Assembly: GCA_017979445.1 (NCBI GenBank)
Contig: CM030715.1
Span: 10,966,187 to 11,030,186 of the forward strand
DNA: 64,000 nt
From: Akebia trifoliata
Taxonomy: Eukaryota; Streptophyta; Magnoliopsida; Ranunculales; Lardizabalaceae
Reading direction: 5' to 3'
Each line of letters begins with the position of its first letter. Position 1 is the first letter of the stretch. Below the pieces are notes generated by a model that saw nothing but the letters and a program-made list of their open reading frames with translations, did not search any database and was not told where the DNA came from. Both the position numbers and the translations under genes were made by a program. Positions 1 through 10,327 of this stretch are shown here, one piece after another.

Positions 1-447
1 CGAGAAAACCCTCGGCGGTAACTGAGCATAGTTCCGAGAAAACCCTCGGTGGTATCTGAGCATAGTTCCGAGAAAACCCTCGGCGGTATCTGAGCATAGT
101 TCCGAGAAAACCCTCGGCGGTATCTGAGCATAGTTCCGAGAAAACCCTCGGCGGTATCTGAGCATAGTTCCGAGAAAACCCTCGGCGGTAACTGAGCATA
201 GTTCCGAGAAAACCCTCGGTGGTATCTGAGCATAGTTCCGAGAAAACCCTCGGCGGTATCTGAGCATAGTTCCGAGAAAACCCTCGACGGTATCTGAGCA
301 TAATTCCGAGAAAACCCTCGGCGGTATCTGAGCATAGTTCCGAGAAACCCGAGAAAACCCTCGGCGGTATCTGAGCATAATTCCGAGAAAACCCTCGGCG
401 GTATCTGAGCATAGTTCCGAGAAAACCCTCGGCGGTATCTGAGCATA
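1..447. repeat. Tandem repeat, 34-bp unit, about 13 copies, in retroelement 3' UTR
   Basis: Units of 34 bases are seen at 1, 35, 69, 103 and so on, each holding CCGAG-6 nt-CTCGG, which can form a 5-bp stem. Copies differ at a few positions only (GGCGGTATC, GGTGGTATC, GGCGGTAAC). One extra truncated unit interrupts the register at about 337-352. The array starts before the window. It lies where hypervariable 3' UTR repeats of Tat/Ogre elements are known to arise. Confidence 0.95.
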
Positions 448-776
448 ATCCAAGATATCCCTGGTGGAAAATGAGCAAAATCCAAGATAACCCTTGGCGG
501 CATCTGAGCAAAATCCAAGATATCCTTTGGCGGAGACTGAGCAAAATCCAAGATAACCCTTGGCGGCAACTGAGCAAAATCCAAGATAACCCTTGGCGGA
601 AACTGAGCAAAATCCAAGATAACCCTTGGCGGCAACTGAGCAAAATCCAAGATAACCCTTGGCGGCATCTGAGAAAAATCCAAGATAACCCTTGGCGGAG
701 ACTGAGCAAAATCCAAGATAACCCTTGGCGAAAACTGAGCAAAATCCAAGATAGCCCTTGGCGGAAACTGAGCAAA
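448..776. repeat. Tandem repeat, 33-bp unit, about 10 copies, sister of the 34-bp array
   Basis: The unit is related to the preceding 34-bp repeat but is one base shorter, and its stem is changed to CCAAG-6 nt-CTTGG. Because 33 is a multiple of three and the units carry no stop in one plus-strand frame, the array yields a 126-residue open frame (471-851) of 11-residue repeats. That frame is antisense to the element and I do not regard it as a gene. Confidence 0.95.
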
Positions 777-2290
777 ACTGGCAGAGGAATGAATGAATTT
801 TGGAGAAATCTGATTAGAACGAACCAGAGAACGAATAAATCTGAAAGATAATGAATCTGGAAGAGGAATGATCGATTCCAAGAATGATTGGATCTGAAAA
901 AGAATTTGGAGAACGAAAGAATGCCATATCTCCTATGTGAGATCAAAAATGCTTTTGTTTGAACCTCAATGATGTATCAAAAAGTTTTATGAATTTAAAA
1001 CATGAGTTTTTATTTCTTTTGAACCTCAAAAGTTTTTCGAAAAAACAGTTATCAAGAGGGTAACCTTAAGTTTGGGGTTCCTATTATTTTTATAGGATTA
1101 ACATTGCTCGAAGACAAAATGCCCCTAGTTTGACAATGAACATGGCCTTGAAAATAATTGAACACATCGTGTAATATAAAAATGCCCCTAGTGTAAGGGG
1201 GAAAGAAGAAAGAAAATGCCCCTTGTATGAAGGTTTGAAATAATTGATTACCACAAGCGCAATAAAGACTCAACTTTTAATTTTGATTAATTTTATTAAA
1301 GATTTTGATTCAGGCTCAAGAGAACAAAATATTTCCTTTTGGGACTCATCATAGAATTCACCCTTTTCTCCATTGGTTCACTCGGGGAAGTAAACATTTT
1401 CAGATCGATCGTAGACAAGATACTTGTGGCTTCTGAGTCTATGCCGGGTTTAACCTAAGTATTGAACTTGATTATTCGGACTTCTGATGTTTCAGCTTGG
1501 ACTGCTCTCAGCTTGGGATCTTTTCATATTTTTCTTTGTTGCTCTAACTTTTGCCTAGATTGCCTTTTCAGGTTTTCAATCTAGCGAGCTTGCTCTCTAG
1601 CTTTTGCCTAGATCGCCTTTTCAGGTTTTCGATCTAGCGAGCTTTTTTTTCTTCTTGGCTCTGATTGTTGCCAAAGTTGTCCTTTCAGATTTTCAACCTT
1701 GCGAGCTTGCCTTAATTTTTGCCTAAGTCGCCCTTTTCGGGTTTTCAACTTAGCAGGCTTCATCATTTTTTTTTTATCTTCTTTTTCTCCTCTACACTTC
1801 TGAAGTTACTGTCTGATCATGCTTTGATATCTTCCTTGACTTCTCACACGGTACTTAGGAGGACTTTTATAGGTAGGCTTGGGACTGGGTATAAAAAGAA
1901 AGGAATTTTGAGGCTCAAAAACCCAAATGCCCCTTGTGTGGCATTTCCTTTTAAGTTATTTCTTTTTCTTTAAATTTTCTTTCCCACTTTGAATTTCTTT
2001 TTCTTTTGAATTTTCTCTTTTTTTTTTTTTTTTTTTTGATTTTTTGATTTTTTTGTGGGGAAATAGATTTTTTTTTTATTTGATGTGGTCGGGCCTGAAG
2101 TAACTTCTCAAGTTGCCTACGTACCCCAGAATTTTGGGATCAGACCAAAACGTAGTTCGAAGTTTCCCTCCCCTAGGTTAGGTGATCAGGCTGAGAAAGA
2201 AAAAAGGCATCATTCATTTTTTTTTGAAAAGGCTACAAAGGGTTGAGAAAGGATATGTTGAACAGGGTAACTGGGTAATATGAGGATTGA
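777..2290 (-). other. 3' UTR of the left Tat/Ogre element
   Basis: No gene is visible. The stretch contains four scattered copies of a motif beginning AAATGCCCC (about 1116, 1180, 1215, 1925), the hairpin repeat at 1548-1760, long T tracts (about 2008-2060), and a block at 2085-2160 with a 'GCCTACGTA' motif that I associate with the end of Tat-group pol regions. Short open frames here are not supported by codon structure or homology. Confidence 0.6.
1548..1760. repeat. Four imperfect hairpin-forming repeats of about 40-50 bp
   Basis: Four units (about 1548-1594, 1601-1643, 1668-1707, 1711-1760) share the layout stem, CCTTTTCAGGTTTT-like loop, stem, GCGAGCTT. The arms are CTAGATTG/CAATCTAG, CTAGATCG/CGATCTAG and CTAAGTCG/CAACTTAG, plus a weaker third unit. 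Base changes on one arm are largely matched on the other, so each unit can still fold. Confidence 0.8.
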
Positions 2291-3300
2291 TTCGGCCAAA
2301 GATGGCCTCCCTAAATGTAGTACCGCTTGATCTGGTCAAGGTTGGTTGGTTCTGGTAGTTCAACTCCATCATGATCTTGAAGTCTGACGACTTTTCCAGA
2401 CAGTATTTCCTTAATGAATGAATTTCTCCAATTTAGACTTTCTCCTATAGTCGATGAGGAGTGTTCAATTTTCTTTGAAGTCTGATGAGCTTTGACCTTC
2501 TTGTCAAATGCACAGGTGACTCTTCTTAGATAAGCTTGCACATTGTATAGGGCTTTAACTCGTTTTCTTCGATCAAGTTTAATTCTTCATACTGCTGACG
2601 AACCCAATCTGTTTCTAACAAATGATTTTCCAATAAGACCCTGAGAGACGGAATTTTCATTTCAACTGGCAAGACTGCTTCCATGCCATACACTAAAGAG
2701 TAGGGAGTAGCTCCAATAGAGGATCGAATTAGGGTTCGATATGTCCACAGCGTGAATGATAATTTTTCTGACCAATCTCGATGTTATTGACTCATTTTCC
2801 TGATGATAGTCTTGATACTTTTACTAACTGCTTCAACCGTTCCATTGATCTGAGGGGGTAGGAGGATGATTTGTGATTCCGGATCTTCAACTTTGAACAC
2901 AGAGTAATGATTTAAGCTTTGAAGTACGACCCATTATCAGAGATCAGTTCAAAAGGTATCCCCATATCGATTGATAATATGTGATTTGCATTCAAGATGT
3001 AGTAAGGATAGTGTTGATGTATTTTATAACATCTTCTTTGATTCCATCGATATAGACGAGTCAATATATAATCCGTGTTAGACAACACCCAAACTTGCAC
3101 CTAACATATCCTCATAGGCCCACGTGAACAAGTCTTCGAAATTTCTAAGAAAATTCATTATCCCCTTGTGTTCTTCTGGAGATAAGATGGTTTCTATTTG
3201 AATCTCTTTAGGAATTTATTTCTGTTCCGAGGTCAATAACCTTTGCTTTCTTGAGCCCGACTCTTATCTTTCTTATTCAGGAGAAAAATATATCTTTGAA
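2290..3300 (-). pseudogene. Collapsed pol: pre-RT segment fused to integrase 3' end
   Basis: Read on the minus strand, about 3290-3085 gives a segment ending in TWAYEDMLG, typical of the region just before reverse transcriptase in Tat pol. It passes within about 50 bases into integrase sequence (SDNGSYFKA near 2915, then 'RSSIGATPYSLVYGMEAVLP' near 2715-2660 and the integrase C-terminus to about 2530). The RT and RNase H that should lie between are missing, so an internal deletion joined the two parts. Several stops and frameshifts are also present. The integrase DDE core is incomplete. This segment cannot make a working polyprotein. Confidence 0.85.
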
Positions 3301-3927
3301 GCTAGATTATTAGTTAATTCTTTAATGCGCTTGAGGTATTAAAAAATTTTCTTTATTCAATCAAATTCAGAAGGGACGACAGACACCTCTATAAACTCAA
3401 TAAATTAACTCGACTCAATAGGAAAAGAGTAGACTCGATCTAAAGAAAATATGACATTGAAAAATTGGACTCGAGCTAACTCAAATAACTCATGAAAACT
3501 CAATACAACTACCCACAATGGGCTTGATTAGGACTGAGGACTGAGACATTGCTTACAACCAACAGGATTGAGGCACTATGATCTTCAAAGAACAACTGGA
3601 TGATGTTGAGAAATTTGAGGTCATTTCTGACTGTTGACTTGATATTGATGTTTACTCTAACTGACCGGATTTACAACCCTAGATAGACGATGGACGATTG
3701 AGCTTAGATACAATGATAACCCTATATGACCCCATCAAAGGTAGATTTAGTCAATTTCGATATTAACCCCTTGATAACATTTTTAAGAATCATTTTATTG
3801 AGGTTTGTGCACCAATCCATTAATTAATCCATTCACACAATGAGTATTTGAAAAGGAGATATTTATTCAAAAAAGAAAGATAATTTTATTGAAAATGATT
3901 GACAATATGTTCTTATTAAAACATCTT

Positions 3928-5109
3928 TCAACAAATTTGATTTGAATTATTTTTACATGGACGCTTGGTTTTGTCTTGATGGTCATCAGGATTGCTATCA
4001 GGCTTGACCCTCTTGGTTCTAACAACTGGCTCTCTGAATTCTGCTGGTCCGTCCGGATACCCTAAGGTGCGCTTGTTCCATGCTTTCTCGATGAGGTGTA
4101 CTAACTTTTCAGTCAAAGGCTCGGGGGAAAAGAAAGCTCTGGGTTGAGATAAGGATAACTCTATGGGTACATCATACTGTTCTGGGATCAAATTAGGATG
4201 GTAAAAAGATGTTTCTTCTAAACCCATCAGACGGACATAGTAGGATCCTTTGGTTCCTAGAACAGGGGGATCAGTCATCCACCAAGGGCACCTAAAATCG
4301 ATATGACGAGCTAAGCGAGAGTCTAACCATTTACTCCAGGCTTTGACTGAGTTGTGACGCACTAACAGGTTTTTCTTGGAGAAGTGTTCTGGCCCATATT
4401 CGAGGTTTGAGGGAACATCTACAATCTTAAGACGATCACAAAGCCACATATAGAGTAAGTGGGGACTTCCTTTGAAGCTTTCCCGCTCACCATTTTTTAT
4501 GGCATCTAGACCTGAGAAGGTTTCAGCTAAGATGAGGGGCACTGGGTTGGCTTTCCTCAAGAGTTGAGAGGCTAAATCTATGAAGGACTCAGGGATAGTT
4601 TGGCCATCACTATTAGAGGTCAGTATGTATTGGGCTAGGATTCCTAAGCATAATCGATAGTCTCTAGTGGCTCGCCAGGCTTCGGGTTTTACATTGATAG
4701 GATGACTGCGGGAGCGGTACGGGCCCAGTAAAGGTACTAAATCCAGTCTCCCGTTATGGATTATGGCCTTGGCTTCTTCTTTGGAAATATTCAATCCTGT
4801 GGCGAGGGCACCAGAATATCCGGTCTTCAATGAGGGCCGGACTAGAGGTCCTGAAGTGGATATCCCCATAATACCACAAAAATCCTCGTAAGTAGGGCAC
4901 AAGTGTATACGCCCAATGTGGAATATGTGAAGGTAGGGGTTCCATCGTTTAGCCATAGCATGTAAGAGGTTCCAGTCTATCTCAAACTCATGGAAGTAAA
5001 GAGCACTCCTCAACATGAATCTCCCAAAATTGATCTTCTCTACAGGGTGCATCCCTATGACGGTTGTTTTGACTAACTGATCGATTGGGTTATCACCGGC
5101 GGCTAACAT
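3928..5109 (-). CDS. ORF1 of the Tat/Ogre element, DUF7745-like (girdin-like) protein, intact
   Basis: A 393-residue open frame read on the minus strand from the first ATG (5109); five further codons upstream are open but start at TTG and a stop precedes them. The N-terminal half has 'AMAKRWNPYLHIFHIG' followed by 'CPTYEDFCGIMGI', and the middle has 'SPHLLYMWLCDRL'; this pattern resembles the DUF7745 domain of plant proteins often annotated as girdin-like. The C-terminus is basic (KRPCKNNSN). The family's biochemical role is not known to me. A broken homologue lies at 62395-63581 in the other Tat/Ogre copy, in the same place between leader and gag, which shows it belongs to the element and is not a captured unique gene. 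It remains open although the pol behind it is destroyed. A pyrimidine-rich stretch ending in CAG lies just before the ATG and could be a splice acceptor, so the true protein may start in an upstream exon. Confidence 0.75.
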   Translation of the reverse strand: MLAAGDNPIDQLVKTTVIGMHPVEKINFGRFMLRSALYFHEFEIDWNLLHAMAKRWNPYLHIFHIGRIHLCPTYEDFCGIMGISTSGPLVRPSLKTGYSGALATGLNISKEEAKAIIHNGRLDLVPLLGPYRSRSHPINVKPEAWRATRDYRLCLGILAQYILTSNSDGQTIPESFIDLASQLLRKANPVPLILAETFSGLDAIKNGERESFKGSPHLLYMWLCDRLKIVDVPSNLEYGPEHFSKKNLLVRHNSVKAWSKWLDSRLARHIDFRCPWWMTDPPVLGTKGSYYVRLMGLEETSFYHPNLIPEQYDVPIELSLSQPRAFFSPEPLTEKLVHLIEKAWNKRTLGYPDGPAEFREPVVRTKRVKPDSNPDDHQDKTKRPCKNNSNQIC

Positions 5110-5736
5110 CCTGGTTTGACACAAAAGAGGATTTTAGTACTCTTCCAATGGTCCATGTAAAAGATTAATTTATTTTCTTTTGGAAAATTTCATTCTTATG
5201 AAAATATTTTCTGGAAAATATATTTTCTGGAAAATGTTTCTTCTAAAGAACACTTCTTTTGGAAAATAATCTTTTTTGAAAAATATTTTCTTTCTCTTCT
5301 TTGAAAATTCGATTTCCATTTTGATTTAACTGGCCCGGTCCATCATGATTGTTGGATCTGGATGGAATGGGTCATCATTGTAAAAGAATGGATTCTTTAC
5401 TAGGTCGGTGCACCCGTTTTAATTTTCAAAAATAAAATTTCTTTGATCCTTGAGGACAATCATACACTTTGATCTCATCATTCACATCACTCACATACAT
5501 TCATCCAACAACAGGCATTCATTCAATAAACAAGGACCGGGAACACCCACGATAAGTTCGAGTCGTGACCTATGGGGAAGGTTTCTAGACTCTAGGCTTA
5601 CTACGTGCAATGCATTTTTATCTGGCCACCCTTGCCCAAGCACACCTATATACCTTTCGATACGTGGTGACTTGGTTTGATATACCGTATAGGTGATAAT
5701 CTAAAACCTCATTCACTTCTCTGAAGCCAAAAAGGG

Positions 5737-5817
5737 CCAGTTTGATCTCCAGTTGAGAGGTGGCGCACAATGCTGAGCAAGGGCCCACTTAAATACCTCT
5801 CGTCTAGAATAGACGTA
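5737..5817 (-). repeat. Leader segment shared with the Athila element and the right Tat/Ogre copy
   Basis: Read on the minus strand this segment (GTCTATTC ... CATTGTGCGCCACCTCTC ... GGAGATCAAACTGG) matches 61625-61704 of the right Tat/Ogre copy and 26867-26950 inside the Athila leader, over about 80 bases with scattered differences. Confidence 0.7.
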
Positions 5818-6970
5818 GTCTATCCCCCTCGTACAGTAGGGTACAGCGGGGCAAGATCTTGCTTAGGCACCGGTTTTGACCAAGAAGTGCAATTGATATA
5901 CTTAGATTACCTTTTATACCTACGGGTACGAATCAAGAGTTGTAGCTTTCATAAATGGTTTGGCATCCCACGAGGGGACCGACCACGTACTAGTACTACG
6001 TTGGCAATCGGGACATGTGACTGTGTGGCTTACAATAGGACAAAGGCTCAGGTCACCCCAGCATGGGTGCATCAATATGTCTCTCAGAATCACCTGATCA
6101 GACGGTATTGATGCCCCAGTTCGATATACCCTAAGGTACGTGACTGGAGTTGTGGGTTTCATGAATGACGTCGCATCTCCGAAGAGACCGGGCCACGCAC
6201 TAGTGCCACGTTGGCTAAATGGGACGTGTAAGTGAGTAAAGCAGTAAACGTGCATGTGGTGTGTGCAAAGCAAGGGTGGGGTGTGCCCGGGGCCTTTTTT
6301 CAAACAAATGGGCCCATGGCCCAATCAAACCAATCATTATAACATGAATTATATGGATCTAAGCATCATTCCAATCACATAAACATTTAATCATGATCAA
6401 CATTATGACCAACATCAAACATGCATTCCCAATGATATTATGGCACATTAAATAGGCAATTATCACAAATTAATAATATGGTTCGAACCATGGAAATAAG
6501 CATGCACATCACCTTCATATACCAATCATGGTAGTTTATAGTCCCGATCATCACAATATTTTGATAAATTTCATAGTCCAATCAAGGGTGTTTTGGGGCG
6601 ACCCGAAATAATTCGAAATTTCTAAGGGTTTTGAATTAAGTGTATAATAATGATCAATGAAATAAAGAGGATGGTTTTTTATTTTTATTTTTTATCATTA
6701 TTTTTCTTTTAAAACCGAGTCTAACCCAAAAGAAATTCAGAAAAACAGAAAAACTTGAACATGTGTTGCTGTTTAACAATATTCAAAAAGATGATTTTGC
6801 TGTTTTTTTTCTAACTTCCTTCCAATTTTTTTTATTTTGATTTTTTTCTTTTTTTAGAAACAAATTAATTTCCTCTCTTTTTAGAAAACAAACTGATCTT
6901 AAAAAAAACAAAATAATTTTGGGAAAAACAATTATATGCCGCTGCCAATGATCGAATTCATCCGGCACAT

Positions 6971-7205
6971 GTCGAGATCGGTCTTGCTGTTTTAAAACAG
7001 TAGGATATCGTCGAGCTCAACGTCGAGATCAGAAGCTTAACGTCGAGATCAACCCTTAACAGCAGCATAGTCGTCGAGATCAGCATGTTATCGTCGAGAT
7101 CAAGCGTCGAGATCATCATATAACAGCAGCTAATCGTCGAGATCATCCTAGAACAGCAGGCTAATCGTCGAGATCAGCCTAGAACATTATACCAGCGTCG
7201 AGATC
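6971..7205. repeat. GTCGAGATC minisatellite cluster in the leader
   Basis: Ten copies of GTCGAGATC (one reads GTCGAGCTC) occur at irregular spacing of 13-33 bases, usually as TCGTCGAGATCA, with AACAGCAG spacers between several. The cluster is bracketed by near-identical CTGTTTTAAAACAG-like palindromes at about 6985 and 7216. I see no such cluster at the matching place in the right copy. Confidence 0.85.
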
Positions 7206-8063
7206 AGCCTTAGGTGCTGTTTTAAAACAACAGGGCCACTATTACCAACTCGATATTTGGCCATTAACGTTATTGGTTATCCAGAACCGAGAGCACCAAA
7301 GAGATATAACAGATAACTCGGAAAAGTTAATCAAAAAAATGCAGAGAGTACATAACATATCCGAGTTGCAGTCATGGAGTTTCATGAGGATAAACTTCCA
7401 TCTCATCTTGCTGCGATGAAAATTCCCCATGAACTGTCTCTTGATGATTCCGGTCTTTTGTTTGAAAAGAAGAGAGAAACTGAGATTGAAACAAATCTCC
7501 ATAGAGATCCTCGCATTCGAAATCGAGATCAACGGTATCTACCTCACCAAAACGACTGATCAGAGAAAAAAAAAACAGCCACCAAACTTAAGACTTGAAA
7601 CGATATTTGAGTAAAGAAAAAAAACTCAACAACAGCACCCTACCAGTCCCAAAAAAACAGCCACAAAAATCAGGAAGGAGAAACGACGTTCGAGTTCTCT
7701 GATCCCAATCAAATCTCCCATCTCGTACAGAAGACAACGCCCCCTACCAGTCCCTTAGTTCACCATTGCTTGTTCGATCAAGATGATGGCTACTCCGATT
7801 GGTTGATATTTAGATCGGTCGACATTGCAAACCAAAGCGTGGTTTAGGAACAATCGGGGGCAAGGTTCTTCGATCTCTGTTGAGACCGTTGGAACCAAGT
7901 GAGGAAGACGATGTGCGGACTTTAAATAAAGGTTTTTATTTTTGGCACACCAAACAGGTGTAAACGAAAAAAAACGGCAGTTTACTTGTGGCACACCAAA
8001 GGGGGCTGCTGTTGGCAGAAACTTCAAAAATATTTTTTTTTTTTTTTTTTTTTGAAACTCTAT

Positions 8064-8083
8064 ATGCTGTCAATGGACAGCAT
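8064..8083. other. Perfect 8-bp hairpin near the primer site, conserved in both Tat/Ogre copies
   Basis: ATGCTGTC-AATG-GACAGCAT forms an 8-bp stem with a 4-base loop. The right copy has the same element at 59580-59598 and a degenerate second copy about 40 bases further on. The distance to the primer site is about 450 bases in both. Possible roles are dimerisation or packaging of the genomic RNA; this is inference. Confidence 0.65.
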
Positions 8084-8157
8084 GTCTTGCCTAATAAATT
8101 AAAATAAAAACGAATACCTACCTAATAAGCGAAATAACAAATAACTAATAAAAAAAA

Positions 8158-8190
<33 letters not shown>

Positions 8191-8542
8191 GGAAAACGGT
8201 CAAATGTTAAATCAAGCACACACCCAAATTTTCAATCGAAATATACTTATATATGTTAAAAAAATCATGGTCCAAAAATCTCCTCCTCAATAAAAGTATT
8301 CCTTCGAAATCTCGTATTATTTCGGATCATTCCGAATGCCCTTGATTAAACCATAGAGATGATATGTTAAATCAAAGTGCTCCAAGTAGAATCAAACAAT
8401 CAATGACGTACCAACAAGAATAAAATAATAAAGAAGCAATAACATGAAACTAACTAAAAATTAAATAAAATAAGCAAAACAAATAAAACTAGGTCATTGG
8501 CAATGTCCCCATACTTGGAGTTTTTCAAGTTTGATCCTCAAT

Positions 8543-8561
8543 GTCCCCAGTGGAGTCGCCA
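8543..8561 (-). other. Primer-binding site, tRNA-Arg type
   Basis: On the minus strand TGGCGACTCCACTGGGGAC begins one base after the LTR end. This resembles the tRNA-Arg-complementary site known for Ogre/Tat elements, with small differences. Confidence 0.8.
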
Positions 8562-8562
8562 C

Positions 8563-10327
8563 TGAAAGCGCCCTCGATCCGCGGGGTGCGCGGATCCGCT
8601 TTTGACCCTTGAGGTTTGGGAGTCGCCACCTAGTTATTACGGTCTAGGAACCGATCAATGACTCTAAATGGATAAAAACTAATCTAAAACAAAAAAAAAC
8701 TGAATTCGGGGATCAAGTTACGGGGTTGGAAGGTGTTAGGCACCAACCCCGCCCGGCCAAAGCCGGTCTCTACTAAATTCCCAAGTAAATTACATTGCTA
8801 AAACCTAGATAAGAAAATAAATAAAAATAAAAGGTTTACCTTTCCGATGGCAAGGACTTGGTTCCCTCAGATCTGACAAAAAGAACTCCTTGTACCGTGC
8901 TCCCTTACTTCGTTCTGCTTCCGGATTTGACTTCGGATCTCCGAGGCAAGGTATCTCCTTATTTTTGAATCTGAACTCTTCAATTTCGTTGTGGATTTGG
9001 GGATGTTTTTAGAAGGCTTTTGGGTGTTTTCTAGACTAAAATTGAAGGAGGGATGTTAGCTAAGGAGTTGGGGCTCCAAAACTAGGGTTTATGGGGGGCT
9101 AGGGGAGCTTCTAGACCTACTTATCTTAGGGTTTATTATTTGATACGAAAATAGGGTGTGAGCACCTCTATTTATAGATTTTTTAGGGGTTAATTTGGAT
9201 AGAGTTAGTGTTTAATTATATCTCTTTTAATTAGAGTTGTGTTTTAGTTAAAATTGTTTTTGGTAGAGTTGTGTTTTAATTAGAATTGTTTTAGGTAGAA
9301 TTGTGTTTTAATTCAAATTGTTTTAGGTAGAATTGTTTTTAAGTTAGAACTCTATTAGATAGAGTTATTATTTAATTAGATCTCTATTATGACTTTTGAT
9401 CTTATTCGATTGACTTTTAATGTTTTGACTTTAGTCTTAATTGATTGACTTTTAATAACTTGACTTTAGTCTTGCTTAACTGATTTTAATTTTGACTTCA
9501 GTCTCACTTGATTGACTTTAATACATTGACCTTAGTCTTGCTTGATTTACTTTTAGTTTTTGGAGCACCCCCCTCCATTATTTCTTTAATTCTTTGGACC
9601 CCCAAATGGAGGGGTCCTTAAAGAAATATCCCACGAACCCTCAACAATTTTGCCTGAGAGTCCGATTGATCGATTTTTTAGGTTCAAATTTTTAAATTAA
9701 TTTCATTAATGTTTAAATTTAATTAATTAATGTTTTATTTATTAATTTCGAAATTTTTTATCATGAAAATTGTGAATTACCGTTTTGCCCCCGGAGAGGA
9801 CTTTTCACGTTTTCAGTCGGTTTTTAATGTTCTAGGATGTTTTAGAATCGGTTTTTCGTAAGGAATTCAATGAGAATGTTGGTTTGTGTCATTTATGAAA
9901 TTTTTATGTGAAATGATTGTGAACTTTATGAGGGGCATTTTCGTAATTTTGTCAAATTCTGTTAAAATTGGTGAAATGATCTATTTGGTTCTGATTTATG
10001 TGTTCGAGAGAGTTTTCCTAAGCGTAACGTAGGTTCTAGGGTTGTTTTGATGTCAGGGGTATTTTAGTAATTTGATCAATTTTTAGTGATTTTTATCGTG
10101 AAGCTTCTTTTTGGTCTGCAAGATGATGATTTCTATGTTTCTGGGGTTGTGTTTTCCTAGCGTAGCGTGGTTTCTAAGGTTTTGTCAGTTCGAGATACCT
10201 CATCCGGATTTCTGAAACAAATCTGGTAACAAAGTAAAGCAATGGAATACACATCCATCATTGGGAATCCTTGCGATCGGGTTGACGAGTTGATTAATCA
10301 GGCGGACGCAAAAATGGGGTGTCTACA
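8563..10327 (-). repeat. 5' LTR of the left Tat/Ogre element
   Basis: On the minus strand the LTR starts TGTAGACACCCC (at 10327) and ends in CA (at 8563), directly followed by the primer site. It aligns along its length with the right LTR (57701-59126), including the start, the TATA region, the CCAACCCCG block and the GATCCGCG block near the end. It is about 340 bases longer than the right LTR. The 70-codon open frame 10242-10454 straddles its edge and is not a gene. Confidence 0.9.
9169..9176 (-). promoter_or_regulatory. TATA box of the left Tat/Ogre LTR
   Basis: TATAAATA on the minus strand, in the context TCTATAAATAGAGG. The right LTR has the same TATA in the same context at 58478-58485. 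Confidence 0.65.

Larger units (their letters stand above)
5110..8542 (-). other. Leader (5' UTR) of the left Tat/Ogre element
   Basis: A 3.4 kb region between primer site and ORF1, matching 59147-62394 of the other copy in inverted orientation. The match is clear at 5450-6320 (versus about 61090-61950), at 3700-3830 behind ORF1, and at the hairpin near the primer site. It contains the GTCGAGATC array, T/A tracts at 8027-8053 and 8162-8188, and imperfect internal duplications. Open frames of up to 134 codons on either strand (such as 5920-6324) have no recognisable domain. Confidence 0.6.
1..10327 (-). mobile_element. Tat/Ogre-type Ty3/gypsy retrotransposon, internally deleted, 3' end outside the window
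   Basis: Read on the minus strand the order is 5' LTR (8563-10327), primer-binding site complementary to a tRNA-Arg-like 3' end (8543-8561), a 3.4 kb leader, an extra ORF1 (3928-5109), a short gag start near 3624 that soon meets a stop, a collapsed pol (about 3300-2290), and a 3' UTR rich in tandem repeats that runs off the left edge. An extra ORF before gag-pol and a repeat-rich 3' UTR are known traits of the Ogre/Tat group. A second copy of the family starts at 57701 on the plus strand. The missing gag, protease, RT and RNase H make this copy non-autonomous. The outer flank (from 10328) cannot be checked for a target duplication because the other LTR is not present. Confidence 0.85.

Noticed and set aside
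1..776. CRISPR-like direct repeats
   Set aside because: Units follow one another with no unique spacers, in plant DNA and inside a retroelement 3' UTR.
471..851. Repeat protein of 126 residues
   Set aside because: It results from a 33-bp non-coding repeat and is antisense to the element; no start context or domain supports it.
3928..5109. ORF1 as a unique cellular gene
   Set aside because: A homologue lies at the same place in the second copy of the element, so it is part of the transposon.
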